The notes under the pieces: generated by a model
What the model saw: the letters and a program-made list of their open reading frames with translations, nothing else
What the model was told of the DNA's origin: nothing
Database searches by the model: none
NCBI GenBank assembly: GCA_047517485.1
Contig: JAKZSU010000117.1
Location: forward strand, 1 to 16,036
Origin: JAKZSU01 sp047517485
GTDB lineage: Bacteria; Pseudomonadota; Alphaproteobacteria; UBA7887
Reading direction: 5' to 3'
Length of the DNA: 16,036 nt
Part shown: piece by piece, positions 1 to 7,192 of the stretch
Layout: each line of letters begins with the position of its first letter
How positions within the stretch are numbered: position 1 is the stretch's first letter
Translations under genes and position numbers: made by a program

Positions 1-1
1 A

Positions 2-103
2 CTCTACAATGCCCAGTGGATCGTCGAAAAGAACGGCTACCTGAGCCCCGCTCAAGCTCGTCAGGCGTGGCACGCCGCGATCTCAATCAGGCCCGCCGCG
101 TGA
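2..103 (+). CDS. C-terminal end of an unidentified upstream gene (partial)
   Basis: An open frame enters from the left edge and ends at TGA 101-103, giving 33 residues that finish ...LSPAQARQAWHAAISIRPAA. Its composition is protein-like, and its stop overlaps the GTG start of the next gene (GTGA at 100-103), the same coupling style used elsewhere in this window. I do not recognise the family from so short a tail. The overlap suggests it is co-transcribed with the monooxygenase gene downstream. The alternative is that this is non-coding sequence read through by chance. Confidence 0.5.
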   Translation, partial: LYNAQWIVEKNGYLSPAQARQAWHAAISIRPAA

Positions 104-1356
104 GACAAACTTGTGTCCAAGGAACCGGGTGCGCTACAGGAGAGCGTATTCTCGACACCGACATTCTCGTCATTGGCGGCGGCATGGTCGGGCTCGGCTT
201 TGCCTGCGCCGCCGCCAGTGCCGGTATCAGGGTCACGCTAATCGACCGCCTGCCGCCCGAGGCGAGCCTGGAGAGCGCGTTCGATGGCCGGGTCAGCGCG
301 ATCGCCGCCGGATCGGCGCGGTTGCTCGAGACGCTGGGAATCTGGCAAGGCATCGAAGGCGAGAAGCAGCCGATCCTCGAAATTCGCGTGTCCGACACGG
401 ATTCGCCGCTGTTCCTTCACTACGATCATCGCGATGTTGGCGACCAGCCGTTTGGCCACATCGTCGAGAACCGGGCGCTCAGGCGGGCGCTGTTCGCGCG
501 CGCGGCGCAGTTGCCCGGGCTCGCGTTTCGCGCACCCGCCGAGGTCGCGACGCTCGACCGCGACCAGGATCGCGCCACCGCGACCCTCGCCGACGGCACC
601 ATCATTCGCGCCCGCCTGGTGGTCGGCGCCGACGGCAAGCGCTCGGCGACCCGCGCGGCGGCGGGGATCGCCGTCACCCGCAAACCGTACCGCCAGACCG
701 CGATCGTCTGCACCGTTGCCCATCAACGCCCGCACGAGGGCATCGCCCAGGAGCGTTTCCTCGCCGCCGGGCCGTTCGCGATCCTGCCGCTGCCGGGCAA
801 TCGATCGTCGCTGGTCTGGACCGAGCGCGCCGATCTGGCGCCGACCCTGGTGGCGCTCGACGACGCCGCCTTTCTCGCCGAACTCGGCGATCGTTTCACC
901 GATTACCTCGGCGCTCTGTCGTTGGTCGGCCCGCGCTGGAGTTATCCCCTCGAGCTATCGTGGGCAGCCCGCGCCACTGGCACGCGATTGGTTTTGATCG
1001 GCGACGCGGCGCACGCGATTCACCCGATCGCCGGACAGGGGCTCAATCTCGGCCTCCGCGATGTCGCGACATTGGCCGAAATTGTCGTCGACGCGGCGCG
1101 GCTGGGGCTCGATATCGGCAGCGCGGGGGTGCTTGGGCGCTACCCGGGCGCGCGCCGCGTCGATGTTCTGACCATGGGTTTGGTGACCGACGGTCTCAAC
1201 CAGCTGTTCGCCAATGACATCGCGCCGATCCGCGGCATTCGCGATCTCGGGCTGGCGGCGGTCGAACGCGCACCCGCGCTCAAGCGCCTGTTCATGCGCC
1301 ACGCCATGGGATTGGTCGGCGATTTGCCACGCCTCGTTCGTGGAGAACCACTTTAG
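100..1356 (+). CDS. UbiH/UbiF/VisC/COQ6-family FAD-dependent monooxygenase
   Basis: A flavoprotein hydroxylase of the family that adds hydroxyl groups to the ubiquinone ring during ubiquinone biosynthesis, usually membrane-associated. About 418 residues, normal for the family. Visible motifs: an N-terminal Rossmann FAD-binding GGGMVG at residues 26-31, the middle GADGKRS segment (about 176-182) and the second FAD motif GDAAHAIHPIAGQG (about 301-314). The frame is open back to position 16, but I choose GTG at 100: it overlaps the TGA of the preceding frame as GTGA and leaves a usual-length N-terminus ahead of the Rossmann fold; no strong Shine-Dalgarno is visible. The TAG stop (1354-1356) lies inside the left arm of the 1352-1621 palindrome, so the last codons and the stop belong to that element. 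Which ring position is hydroxylated (UbiH, UbiF or UbiL type) cannot be told from the sequence alone. Confidence 0.9.
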   Translation: MRQTCVQGTGCATGERILDTDILVIGGGMVGLGFACAAASAGIRVTLIDRLPPEASLESAFDGRVSAIAAGSARLLETLGIWQGIEGEKQPILEIRVSDTDSPLFLHYDHRDVGDQPFGHIVENRALRRALFARAAQLPGLAFRAPAEVATLDRDQDRATATLADGTIIRARLVVGADGKRSATRAAAGIAVTRKPYRQTAIVCTVAHQRPHEGIAQERFLAAGPFAILPLPGNRSSLVWTERADLAPTLVALDDAAFLAELGDRFTDYLGALSLVGPRWSYPLELSWAARATGTRLVLIGDAAHAIHPIAGQGLNLGLRDVATLAEIVVDAARLGLDIGSAGVLGRYPGARRVDVLTMGLVTDGLNQLFANDIAPIRGIRDLGLAAVERAPALKRLFMRHAMGLVGDLPRLVRGEPL

Positions 1357-1387
1357 AGTCTTTCCGGGCTTAATTGAATCGGATTGA

Positions 1388-1483
1388 CCGCTCTCCCGCG
1401 GCCCCTGGCTAGGCGCGCGCCGCCGCGCGATGTGTGCGCATCGGGCAAGCCGCGCAACGACGCCAGGGGCCGCGGGAGAGCGG
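1388..1483. repeat. Inner hairpin A of the compound palindrome
   Basis: A perfect 22-bp stem (1388-1409 with 1462-1483, GC-rich) closes a 52-nt loop (1410-1461). The loop starts TAGGCGCG and holds a small internal palindrome around CGATGTGTGCGCATCG. The loop, but not the stem, is related to the reverse complement of the loop of hairpin B. Confidence 0.9.
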
Positions 1484-1490
1484 CCTTCGG

Positions 1491-1585
1491 TGGGCCAAAT
1501 TGGCTTTTCGTGTGCGTTGCGACGCTCGGCCGATGCGCCGCATCGCCCGTCCCGACGCGCCTACTCGAAAAGCCAATTTGGCCCA
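1491..1585. repeat. Inner hairpin B of the compound palindrome
   Basis: A perfect 20-bp stem (1491-1510 with 1566-1585, reading TGGGCCAAATTGGCTTTTCG) closes a 55-nt loop (1511-1565). Inside the loop, CGATGCG-C-CGCATCG is a tight 7-bp palindrome. Read on the minus strand, the loop starts AG-TAGGCGCG and matches the loop of hairpin A at roughly 37 of 47 aligned positions, while the stems are unrelated. Confidence 0.9.
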
Positions 1586-1624
1586 TCAATCCGATTCAAA
1601 TAAGCCCGGAAAGACTCTAAATAT

Positions 1625-1996
1625 TTAAGGGTCGCGGCTAAGTCCCTGCGCCGCCAGCGCCGCTTCATAGTCTTGCCACAGCGCCGCCTGATTGGTGCCG
1701 AGGTAATGGAGATAGTCCCAGGAATACAGCCCGGTGTCGTGGAGATCGTCGAACTTGATGCGGATCGCGTAGTGGCCCACCGCCTCGATCTCCATGATCC
1801 CGACATGGCGTCGCCCGGCGACGGTCACCTTTTGATCCGCATGATGGCCTTGCACTTCGGCGGACGGGCTTTCGACGCGCAAGAGTTCCGCCGGGTAGGC
1901 GAACCGGGCGCCGTCATCGAATTCTATTTCCAAACGTTTCTCGGCCTTTTTCAGGCGAATTTCCACCGCGCGAACCGCCGACCCCTGGTCGTTCAC
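1625..1996 (-). CDS. DUF971 family protein
   Basis: A small 123-residue protein matching the DUF971 family, the domain also found at the N-terminus of gamma-butyrobetaine hydroxylases. Family-like features are the early segment LEIEFDDGARFAYPAELLR, the central GRRHVGIMEIEAVGHYAIRI and the closing HDTGLYSWDYLHYLG, which covers the whole expected domain. It starts at GTG 1996, which overlaps the TGA of the Trm112-like gene as GTGA, so it is probably translated by coupling as the last gene of a five-gene run. Its stop (1625-1627) sits against the compound palindrome and inside a 10-bp palindrome TAAATATTTA (1618-1627). Stand-alone DUF971 proteins have been linked to iron-sulfur protein maturation, but nothing in this sequence settles that. 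Confidence 0.88.
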   Translation of the reverse strand: MNDQGSAVRAVEIRLKKAEKRLEIEFDDGARFAYPAELLRVESPSAEVQGHHADQKVTVAGRRHVGIMEIEAVGHYAIRIKFDDLHDTGLYSWDYLHYLGTNQAALWQDYEAALAAQGLSRDP

Positions 1997-2235
1997 GCGT
2001 CCGGCTCTTCCTGCGCCTTGAGCTCACGCGCCTCGTCGATCAGCATGATCGGAATGCCTTCGCGGATCGGATAGGCGAGACCCGCGGTCTCGCTGATCAG
2101 CTCCTGTGCCTCACGGTCATAGCGCAGCGCCCCCTGGGTCGCAGGGCAAACCAGGATCTCGAGAAGTTTGGGATCGACCTGTTGCGCCGCCCCGCCGCCG
2201 GGTTTGTCGTCGGTGCCTTTCGAGTCGTCGCTCAT
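1993..2235 (-). CDS. Trm112-like (UPF0434/YcaR) family protein
   Basis: An 80-residue protein of the Trm112p-like family. The family core DPKLLEILVCPATQGAL is followed by LAYPIREGIPIMLIDEAREL. In eukaryotes and archaea Trm112 is a zinc-binding activator of methyltransferases; the role of the bacterial single-domain proteins is less clear. Here only one cysteine remains (in LVCPATQG), so the four-cysteine zinc site of the E. coli type is absent. About 20 polar residues precede the core, making it longer than the usual 60 or so. The ATG at 2235 has a strong Shine-Dalgarno (AGAGGAGA about 6 nt upstream), which fixes the start. It lies 11 bp after the Lon-domain gene and overlaps DUF971 as GTGA. 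Confidence 0.9.
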   Translation of the reverse strand: MSDDSKGTDDKPGGGAAQQVDPKLLEILVCPATQGALRYDREAQELISETAGLAYPIREGIPIMLIDEARELKAQEEPDA

Positions 2236-2246
2236 CGCGGTCTCCT

Positions 2247-2897
2247 CTAATTAATGCTGGTATCGCGCGCATCGCGGTCGAGTGCGGCCATCGCCATCAG
2301 CGAGATCATCAGTTCGGCGCGCTCGACCAGTCCGGGCGATTCGAGCAGCGCCTGTTTTTCGTTGGGCGCGAACGGGCACAGCATCGCCAGCGACGTTACC
2401 AATTGATAACTCGGCGCATCCTCGATCGCCTTCCAGTCGGCGGCGATGTTGCGGGTCTGGCAATAGTCGCGCAACGCTGGCAGCAAGCGGTCGCGCGGCA
2501 GATCGGTGTCCGACAGGGTTTCCATATCCCCGGCGAAGCGTGTCCACTCGACGTCGGCGCGGCGATAGCCGTCTTTGAGCGGCTGTTCGCCAACCACATC
2601 GAAGCGGCACAGTCCGCTCAAGGTGATCAAGAACCGATTGTCATCGGTTTCGCTGAACGCGGTGATCCGCCCGGCGCAGCCGATCGCATAGAGCGACGGA
2701 TCGTCGGCCACGGCCTCGGGATCCTCTGGCTGAATCATGCCGATCATGCGGTCGCCCGCCAAGGCATCCTCGACCATCGCCAAATAGCGCGGCTCGAAAA
2801 TGTTGAGCGGCAGCTTGCCGAAAGGCAGCAAAAGCGCACCCGGTAGGGGAAATACCGGAATCGTCCCCGGCAGCTCGGTGATAGATGTCGGTATCAT
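2247..2897 (-). CDS. Stand-alone LON substrate-binding (N-terminal) domain protein
   Basis: A 216-residue protein consisting only of the Lon protease N-terminal substrate-binding domain: it opens with PGTIPVFPLPGALLLPFG and LPLNIFEPRYLAMVEDAL, followed by GCAGRITAFSETDDNRFLI. There is no AAA+ module and no Ser-Lys protease domain, so it is not a protease by itself and may act as an adaptor or in protein quality control. The frame is open to 3008, but the ATG at 2897 is preferred: it overlaps the TGA of the thioredoxin gene (ATGA, 2894-2897) and starts just before the domain. Coupling to a CnoX-like chaperone gene supports a proteostasis role (inference). Confidence 0.9.
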   Translation of the reverse strand: MIPTSITELPGTIPVFPLPGALLLPFGKLPLNIFEPRYLAMVEDALAGDRMIGMIQPEDPEAVADDPSLYAIGCAGRITAFSETDDNRFLITLSGLCRFDVVGEQPLKDGYRRADVEWTRFAGDMETLSDTDLPRDRLLPALRDYCQTRNIAADWKAIEDAPSYQLVTSLAMLCPFAPNEKQALLESPGLVERAELMISLMAMAALDRDARDTSIN

Positions 2898-3808
2898 GAG
2901 AACAGCAAGGACGATAACCGGCGGCGACCGTCCGCGGTCAACGGATCGCCATGACCGATCGCCTCGAAGAACTGCAGCAGCTGCTTGCGCGCCGCCTCGT
3001 CGTTCCACTTGCGGTCGCGGCGGATGATCTCGAGCAGCTCGTCGATCGCCGCCTCACGATTGTCGGCGCCGAACAGCGCCACCGCCAGGTCGAGCCGGGC
3101 CTGATGATCGTTCTCGTTCGCCGCGACGGCTTGGCGCAACGGCTCGATCTCCGCCGATTCGGCGCCGCTCGCTTGTTCGGCGAGTTCGACCGCGGCGGTG
3201 GCGCCGGTGACTTCGGCGCTGTTGGCGAGCTCGGGCTCGAGCGAGTCGAGAATCTGCCGCGCCCCCACGACATCGCCGGCGGCGAGCAAGGCGCGCACCA
3301 GGCCGGCGGCGCCCCTGGCGTTGTCGGATTCGACGCGCAGCGCCTGGGAATAAAGATTGCCCGCGCTCGCCGCGTCGCCGGCCTCAAGCGCCGCGTCCGC
3401 CTGCTCGAGAAACTGATCGACCTCGCTCGGCCCACTGTCGCCGCCCAGGCGCTCGATGAACTCCTTGATCTGGCTGTCGGGCAACGCGCCGACAAACCCG
3501 TCGACCGGCTGGCCGTCCTTGAACGCGAACACCGTGGGGATCGACTGGATGCGCAGTTGCGCCGAGAGCTGCTGGTTGTCGTCGATATTGATCTTGACCA
3601 GGCGGACCCGCCCGCGCGCCGCCTTGACCGCTTTTTCGATCGCCGGGGTCAGTTGCTTGCACGGCTCGCACCACGGCGCCCAGAAATCGACGATCACCGG
3701 CACCTCGCGCGATGCCTCGACGACGTCGGCGGCAAAGCCCGCGGTATCGGAGTCCTTGATCAGATCGGCGCTGTCGACCGCCGGATCGCCACCAATTAAT
3801 GGTTCCAT
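2894..3808 (-). CDS. cnoX: CnoX/YbbN-type thioredoxin with C-terminal TPR region
   Basis: A 304-residue protein. An N-terminal thioredoxin domain (about residues 15-125) carries the redox motif WCEPC at 46-50 and the cis-proline IPT near 90-92; an alpha-helical TPR-like part (about 130-300) follows. This architecture is the co-chaperone CnoX (YbbN), which binds unfolding clients and hands them to GroEL or DnaK. E. coli CnoX lacks the first cysteine, whereas alphaproteobacterial ones such as that of Caulobacter keep both; this copy keeps both, so it should have reductase activity as well (inference from family knowledge). The ATG at 3808 has AGGTGAC immediately upstream. It lies 33 bp downstream of the deacylase gene, and its stop overlaps the Lon-domain gene as ATGA. 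Confidence 0.92.
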   Translation of the reverse strand: MEPLIGGDPAVDSADLIKDSDTAGFAADVVEASREVPVIVDFWAPWCEPCKQLTPAIEKAVKAARGRVRLVKINIDDNQQLSAQLRIQSIPTVFAFKDGQPVDGFVGALPDSQIKEFIERLGGDSGPSEVDQFLEQADAALEAGDAASAGNLYSQALRVESDNARGAAGLVRALLAAGDVVGARQILDSLEPELANSAEVTGATAAVELAEQASGAESAEIEPLRQAVAANENDHQARLDLAVALFGADNREAAIDELLEIIRRDRKWNDEAARKQLLQFFEAIGHGDPLTADGRRRLSSLLFS

Positions 3809-3841
3809 GTCACCTACTTTGTTCGTGCGTGTTGGCCAAGT

Positions 3842-4354
3842 CTATAGCGTTTCGAGGTCCGTTATATAGGCTTGGTGTCCGCACGCCGCAACGAAGGCGG
3901 CGAGGTCGACGCTGGCGATCGTCGTCGTCGCGTCGTTGCTGAGCGGGTGATAATTGAGCCGGTCCTGCGCCAGCATCGCCTGATCGAGCACCACGCTGAC
4001 CCGGTTGTCGCGATCGTTGATCAGCGCAAACGGGGTCACCGAGCCGGGTTCGACGCCCAAGGTTTCGCGCAAGAGTTCCGGCTTGGCGAAGGAATATTTT
4101 GCCGCGCCGAGGTGTTTTGCCAACGCCTTGAGGTCGACACGGCGCGCTTCATCCGCGACGACCAACCAAAGCCCACCTTTTTTATCCTTGAGAAACAGAC
4201 ACTTGCAATGCCCGCCGGCGATCTCGCCGCGCAACGCCCGCGCTTCCTCGACAGTGAAGACCGGCGGGTGCGACACGGTCTCGGTGACAATGCCGAGGTG
4301 GTCGAGAAACGAGAACAGCGCAATTTGATCGGGGCGGAGCTTCATCGTCGGCAT
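3842..4354 (-). CDS. YbaK/ProX-type aminoacyl-tRNA deacylase (ProXp-ala-like)
   Basis: A single-domain trans-editing enzyme of the YbaK/ProRS-INS superfamily, about 170 residues. The motifs fit the ProX/PrdX group, which hydrolyses Ala-tRNA(Pro) mischarged by prolyl-tRNA synthetase: CLFLKDKKGGLWLV (about 52-65, with the conserved lysines), GSVTPFALINDRDNRV (about 104-119) and YHPLSNDATTTI (about 135-146). The frame is open to 4408, but the ATG at 4354 has AGGA 5 nt upstream and gives the family N-terminus MPTMKLRPDQ. It is the first gene of the minus-strand housekeeping run and is divergent from tRNA-Gly. The substrate assignment is by motif similarity only. Confidence 0.9.
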   Translation of the reverse strand: MPTMKLRPDQIALFSFLDHLGIVTETVSHPPVFTVEEARALRGEIAGGHCKCLFLKDKKGGLWLVVADEARRVDLKALAKHLGAAKYSFAKPELLRETLGVEPGSVTPFALINDRDNRVSVVLDQAMLAQDRLNYHPLSNDATTTIASVDLAAFVAACGHQAYITDLETL

Positions 4355-4373
4355 CGGTGTCCTGATCGCGGGC

Positions 4374-4401
4374 TTGCATCCTAGACCGCTTTGCCTATTA
4401 T
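4374..4401 (+). promoter_or_regulatory. Candidate sigma-70 promoter for tRNA-Gly
   Basis: TTGCAT (4374-4379), a 16-bp spacer and TATTAT (4396-4401) lie about 47 bp before the tRNA. The -10 box matches consensus at five of six positions, the -35 box only at TTG. Its complement ATAATA could also serve as a -10 for the divergent deacylase gene, but I see no good -35 on that strand. Confidence 0.4.
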
Positions 4402-4448
4402 CCGGCACCCGTCGCGGCGCCAGGGAATGGCACCGCCGAAATCGGAGC

Positions 4449-4523
4449 GCGGGCGTAGCTCAGGGGTAGAGCGCAACCTTGCCAAGGTTGAAGTCGTGAG
4501 TTCGAATCTCATCGCCCGCTCCA
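4449..4523 (+). tRNA. tRNA-Gly (anticodon GCC)
   Basis: A complete 75-nt cloverleaf with encoded CCA. The acceptor GCGGGCG (4449-4455) pairs with CGCCCGC (4513-4519), with discriminator T at 4520 and CCA at 4521-4523. The D arm contains GCTCAGGGGTAGAGC. The anticodon stem CAACC/GGTTG closes the loop TTGCCAA, giving anticodon GCC. The T arm has GTGAG-TTCGAAT-CTCAT. It lies on the + strand between the divergent deacylase gene and the convergent end of the glycan operon. No downstream terminator is obvious. Confidence 0.98.
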
Positions 4524-4557
4524 ATTTTTCACCACCATTTGCATGCGATAGTCGCCG

Positions 4558-6191
4558 TCACCGGGCGATAATGCGCGCCAGTAAGGCGCGCACCTGGTCG
4601 ATATCGACGATGAAGTCGTGATTGAGCGAATAGCCCGAATCGGCGACCGCGTGTCCGACCACGGGATGATACGCGAGACCGGTGATCTCGGCGATTTTCG
4701 GATGCACGTCCATGCTGGCGACATCGTATTTGAGCTCGACGATATGGGCGCCGGGGGCGGCGAACAGCAGTAGCATCATGCCGGCGCCGAACGGCCCCAT
4801 GATGACCTCGGCCGCGCCGGCGAGGCGGACTTGTTCGGCGATCGACAAGGCCGCCGGGTCGATCACCTCGAAGCCATACGCGGCCACCGCCGCCAGCAGC
4901 TCCGCCTCGTTGACCAGGCGTCGCCACCGCGCCGTTGCCCGACTGACGAATAGCCGGCGGCCGGGTCGCGGCGCCGGCGCGGTGGCGACCGCGAAGGTCT
5001 CGCGCAAAAACGGAAAGATCCGGTCGCTCCAGTACAACCACCCTTGGTGGCCGTGATACAGCATGGTCGGCACCCATAGACCGTCGAATTCGTGGATGAC
5101 GTCCGCCTCCAGCACCACCAGATCATCCGCGCCGTAGCCGAGCGCGGCCAGGCACTCGCGGTGCTGGCGCCGATGGCGCCGCCGACCACCAGCGGCAGCC
5201 CGCGAAGTTCGGGTTTGTGACGGAGAAAAAGCAGGCGCGACAGGACATTGACCATCCAATGGCCGAAATTTTCATGGAAGCCGAGGAACAAGTGGTCGCC
5301 GGCATGCCTGACGCTTGTTTTCGCCAAAGCTAGGATGCGTTCGCCATCGGCGGCGATCAGGCCGTGGTAATAGAGCGAGACATCGGCGACCGCCATCTTG
5401 CTGGCGCTGGGGATCAGCCCGTCGGCGAAAAACATGCCCTCGGCCGACGCCGGTATCGAGGTATCGCCGATCACCCGTGCCGCGGGCAGATAGCAAAGCC
5501 GCGCCGGGCGGGCGTCGGCGTCATTGTCGAGCCGTCGCAAGGTCAGCGCGGGAACCTCGTCGACGCGGTGTCCGCGCGCCCGGCACCATGCCGCGAGGTC
5601 GCCGCCATTGCCGAATACCGCGACATCGCCGCGCGCCGGCGGGCGCCGATCGTGGGCGATGGCATGGGCGCGCAAGGCCGCGGCAATGGCATCCTCGCCA
5701 AGCTGCAGTCCGGCGAGTTCCAGCCACAAATTGGTATGCTCGGTGGCATCGTATTGCTCGTCGCCGGCCAACAGGGCGCGCGATAGCATGTCTCGCGCGG
5801 CGACCGCCTGGCCCAAATCTCGGAGGGTCCGCGCCATGCTGATCAAAGCCGCGGCATGATTCGGGTGCGCCGCTAGGCAATCCCGGTAGCCCGCGAGAGC
5901 CGCTTCGAGGTCGCCCCGCGCGCGCCGCATGTCGGCGAGCGCCACCAAGCCGAGCGGGTCGCGGCAGCCGAGATCGAGTGCGCGGCGGAGAAACGCCTCG
6001 GCCTTGTCGATGGCGCCATTCGCCTTGGCCATCAAGCCGGCGACCAGATAGGGCTCGGCGAAGCTCGGATCGGCGCTCAACAGCGTCTGACATAGCGCCG
6101 CCGCTTCGCCGCGATTGCCCAAATCGAAATGCCGGCGCATCGCGCAGGCCTGGGCATCGGTGTCGGTTTTGGCGGTGACCACGGCCGCCAT
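4558..6191 (-). pseudogene. TPR-GT61 (DUF563) glycosyltransferase, one-base frameshift
   Basis: Two overlapping frames together encode one protein of about 545 residues. The N-terminal half (from ATG 6191) is a TPR-like helical region (e.g. AEAFLRRALDLG, AEPYLVAGLMAKANG). The rest is a GT61/DUF563 glycosyltransferase with FHENFGHWMVNVLSRLLFL before the break and YHGHQGWLYWSDRIFPFLRE, VNEAELLAAVAAYGFEV and GPFGAGMMLL after it. The frame changes near 5158-5162: GGAIGAST is read in one frame and ECLAALGYGADDLVV in the next, as if one base were missing. Both halves remain clean, so this is a recent mutation, a sequencing error or, less likely, programmed shifting. ATG 6191 shares a base with the upstream stop (TGATG) and has GGGGGAGG upstream. 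As the last operon gene it probably transfers the sugar made by its neighbours. Confidence 0.85.
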
Positions 6192-7192
6192 CAATCCTCC
6201 CCCAACCCACCGGGCTCGTAGACCACGATCTTGGCGCCCGACGCATCGATGCCGAAGGTGACATGGATCAGCGGCGACAGGCGCTCGCGCACCGCGGCGC
6301 GGCGTTCGGCCGGCACCTGGAAGAGCATGAAACCGCCGGCGCCGGCGCCGAGCAGCTTGCCGCCGATCGCCCCGGCATCGCGCGCCGCGTCATAGATCTC
6401 GTCGATCTCGGGGTTCCTGACCCCGTCGGCGAGTTCCCGCTTCAGCCGCCAGGCCTCGTCGAGCAAGGGGCCAATTTCGGTCACCGGCCAACGGTCGTCG
6501 ACGAGCACCGCCTCGGCCTCATCGACCATTGCCATCATCCGGCGAACATGGGCGGCGCGACGTTCGAGGTTGGCGATTTGCGCGCCCGCCACCTCGGAGG
6601 CGATGCGCGACAGCCCGGTGAACACCAACATCAGCGACCCGACCAGTTCGCGCCGTCGTTCCGGTGGCAAGATCAATGGTCGGACATCAAAGCCGGCGCC
6701 GTGAAATTCGATCCGGCTCATGCCGCCGTAGCTCGCCCAGATCTGGTCCTGGGAGCCGACATTCTCGCCGATCACGTTCTGCTCGATATGGATCGCCTGT
6801 TCGGCGAGATCGCGCTTGCCGACCATGCGATGGTCGAGCGCGTGAAGGGCGTTGAGCAGGCCGACGGTAAACGACGAGCTCGAGCCGAGTCCGGACCGTG
6901 CCGGCAGGTCGCCGTCATGGTGCATCTCCAGCCCGCGGTCGACACCCATCTCTGCGAGCACGTGACGCACGGCGGGGTGCTTGATCTCGGCGATCTCGCT
7001 GACGTTCTCGACCTTGGAATAGACGATGCGGTGCTTGTGATCGAAAAACGGCGGCAGGTGGCGCACGCTGATATAGCAGTATTTGTTGATCGCGAAGCCG
7101 AGCACCGCCCCGCCATGTTCGCGATACCATGTCGGATAATCCGAGCCGCCACCAAACAGCGACACCCGGAACGGCGTGCGACTAATGATCAT
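6191..7192 (-). CDS. hddA: GHMP-family kinase, HddA-like (D-glycero-D-manno-heptose 7-phosphate kinase)
   Basis: A GHMP-family sugar kinase of 333 residues, the usual HddA length. It opens RTPFRVSLFGGGSDYP and has the ATP-binding loop PARSGLGSSSS (97-107) and the C-terminal glycine motif KLLGAGAGGF (279-288). HddA phosphorylates C1 of D-glycero-D-manno-heptose 7-phosphate on the way to GDP-heptose. The ATG at 7192 overlaps the upstream stop (ATGA), although the frame is open to 7777. It lies directly after an HddC-like nucleotidyltransferase gene, which supports the heptose assignment. Caveats: related GHMP kinases act on fucose or other heptose phosphates (LmbP), and the usual partners GmhA and GmhB are not in this window. 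Confidence 0.88.
   Translation of the reverse strand: MIISRTPFRVSLFGGGSDYPTWYREHGGAVLGFAINKYCYISVRHLPPFFDHKHRIVYSKVENVSEIAEIKHPAVRHVLAEMGVDRGLEMHHDGDLPARSGLGSSSSFTVGLLNALHALDHRMVGKRDLAEQAIHIEQNVIGENVGSQDQIWASYGGMSRIEFHGAGFDVRPLILPPERRRELVGSLMLVFTGLSRIASEVAGAQIANLERRAAHVRRMMAMVDEAEAVLVDDRWPVTEIGPLLDEAWRLKRELADGVRNPEIDEIYDAARDAGAIGGKLLGAGAGGFMLFQVPAERRAAVRERLSPLIHVTFGIDASGAKIVVYEPGGLGED

Larger units (their letters stand above)
1352..1621. repeat. 270-bp compound palindromic element (outer stem plus two inner hairpins)
   Basis: Three nested inverted repeats fold as a three-way junction. The outer arms 1352-1387 and 1586-1621 pair over 36 bp with one mismatch. Inside, 1388-1409 pairs perfectly with 1462-1483 (22 bp) and 1491-1510 pairs perfectly with 1566-1585 (20 bp); the first hairpin abuts the left arm and the second abuts the right arm, so nearly every base is accounted for. 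The element fills the gap between the convergent monooxygenase and DUF971 genes: it includes the TAG of the first and ends 3 bp before the TAA of the second. There is no transposase and no T-tract, so an intrinsic terminator is not obvious. It could be a MITE-like or palindromic mobile element, a structured RNA made from either strand, or an mRNA 3'-end stabiliser. The structure is seen directly; the function is unknown. Confidence 0.9.

Noticed and set aside
1353..1620. Two 78-codon open frames on opposite strands, both ending NPIQ(I/L)SPERL
   Set aside because: They lie inside the compound palindrome and end alike only because the outer arms are inverted copies. No ribosome-binding site or protein-family resemblance.
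1352..1621. Integron attC site or CRISPR array
   Set aside because: No integrase, no R/L core-site pattern, no regularly spaced direct repeats; the repeats are inverted and nested.
2951..3799. 282-codon + strand open frame
   Set aside because: Mirror of the CnoX-like gene, which has the WCEPC motif and a good ribosome-binding site.
4572..4592. Perfect 8-bp hairpin TGCGCGCC-AGTAA-GGCGCGCA as a terminator
   Set aside because: It lies inside the 3' coding end of the GT61 gene and has no T-tract on either strand.
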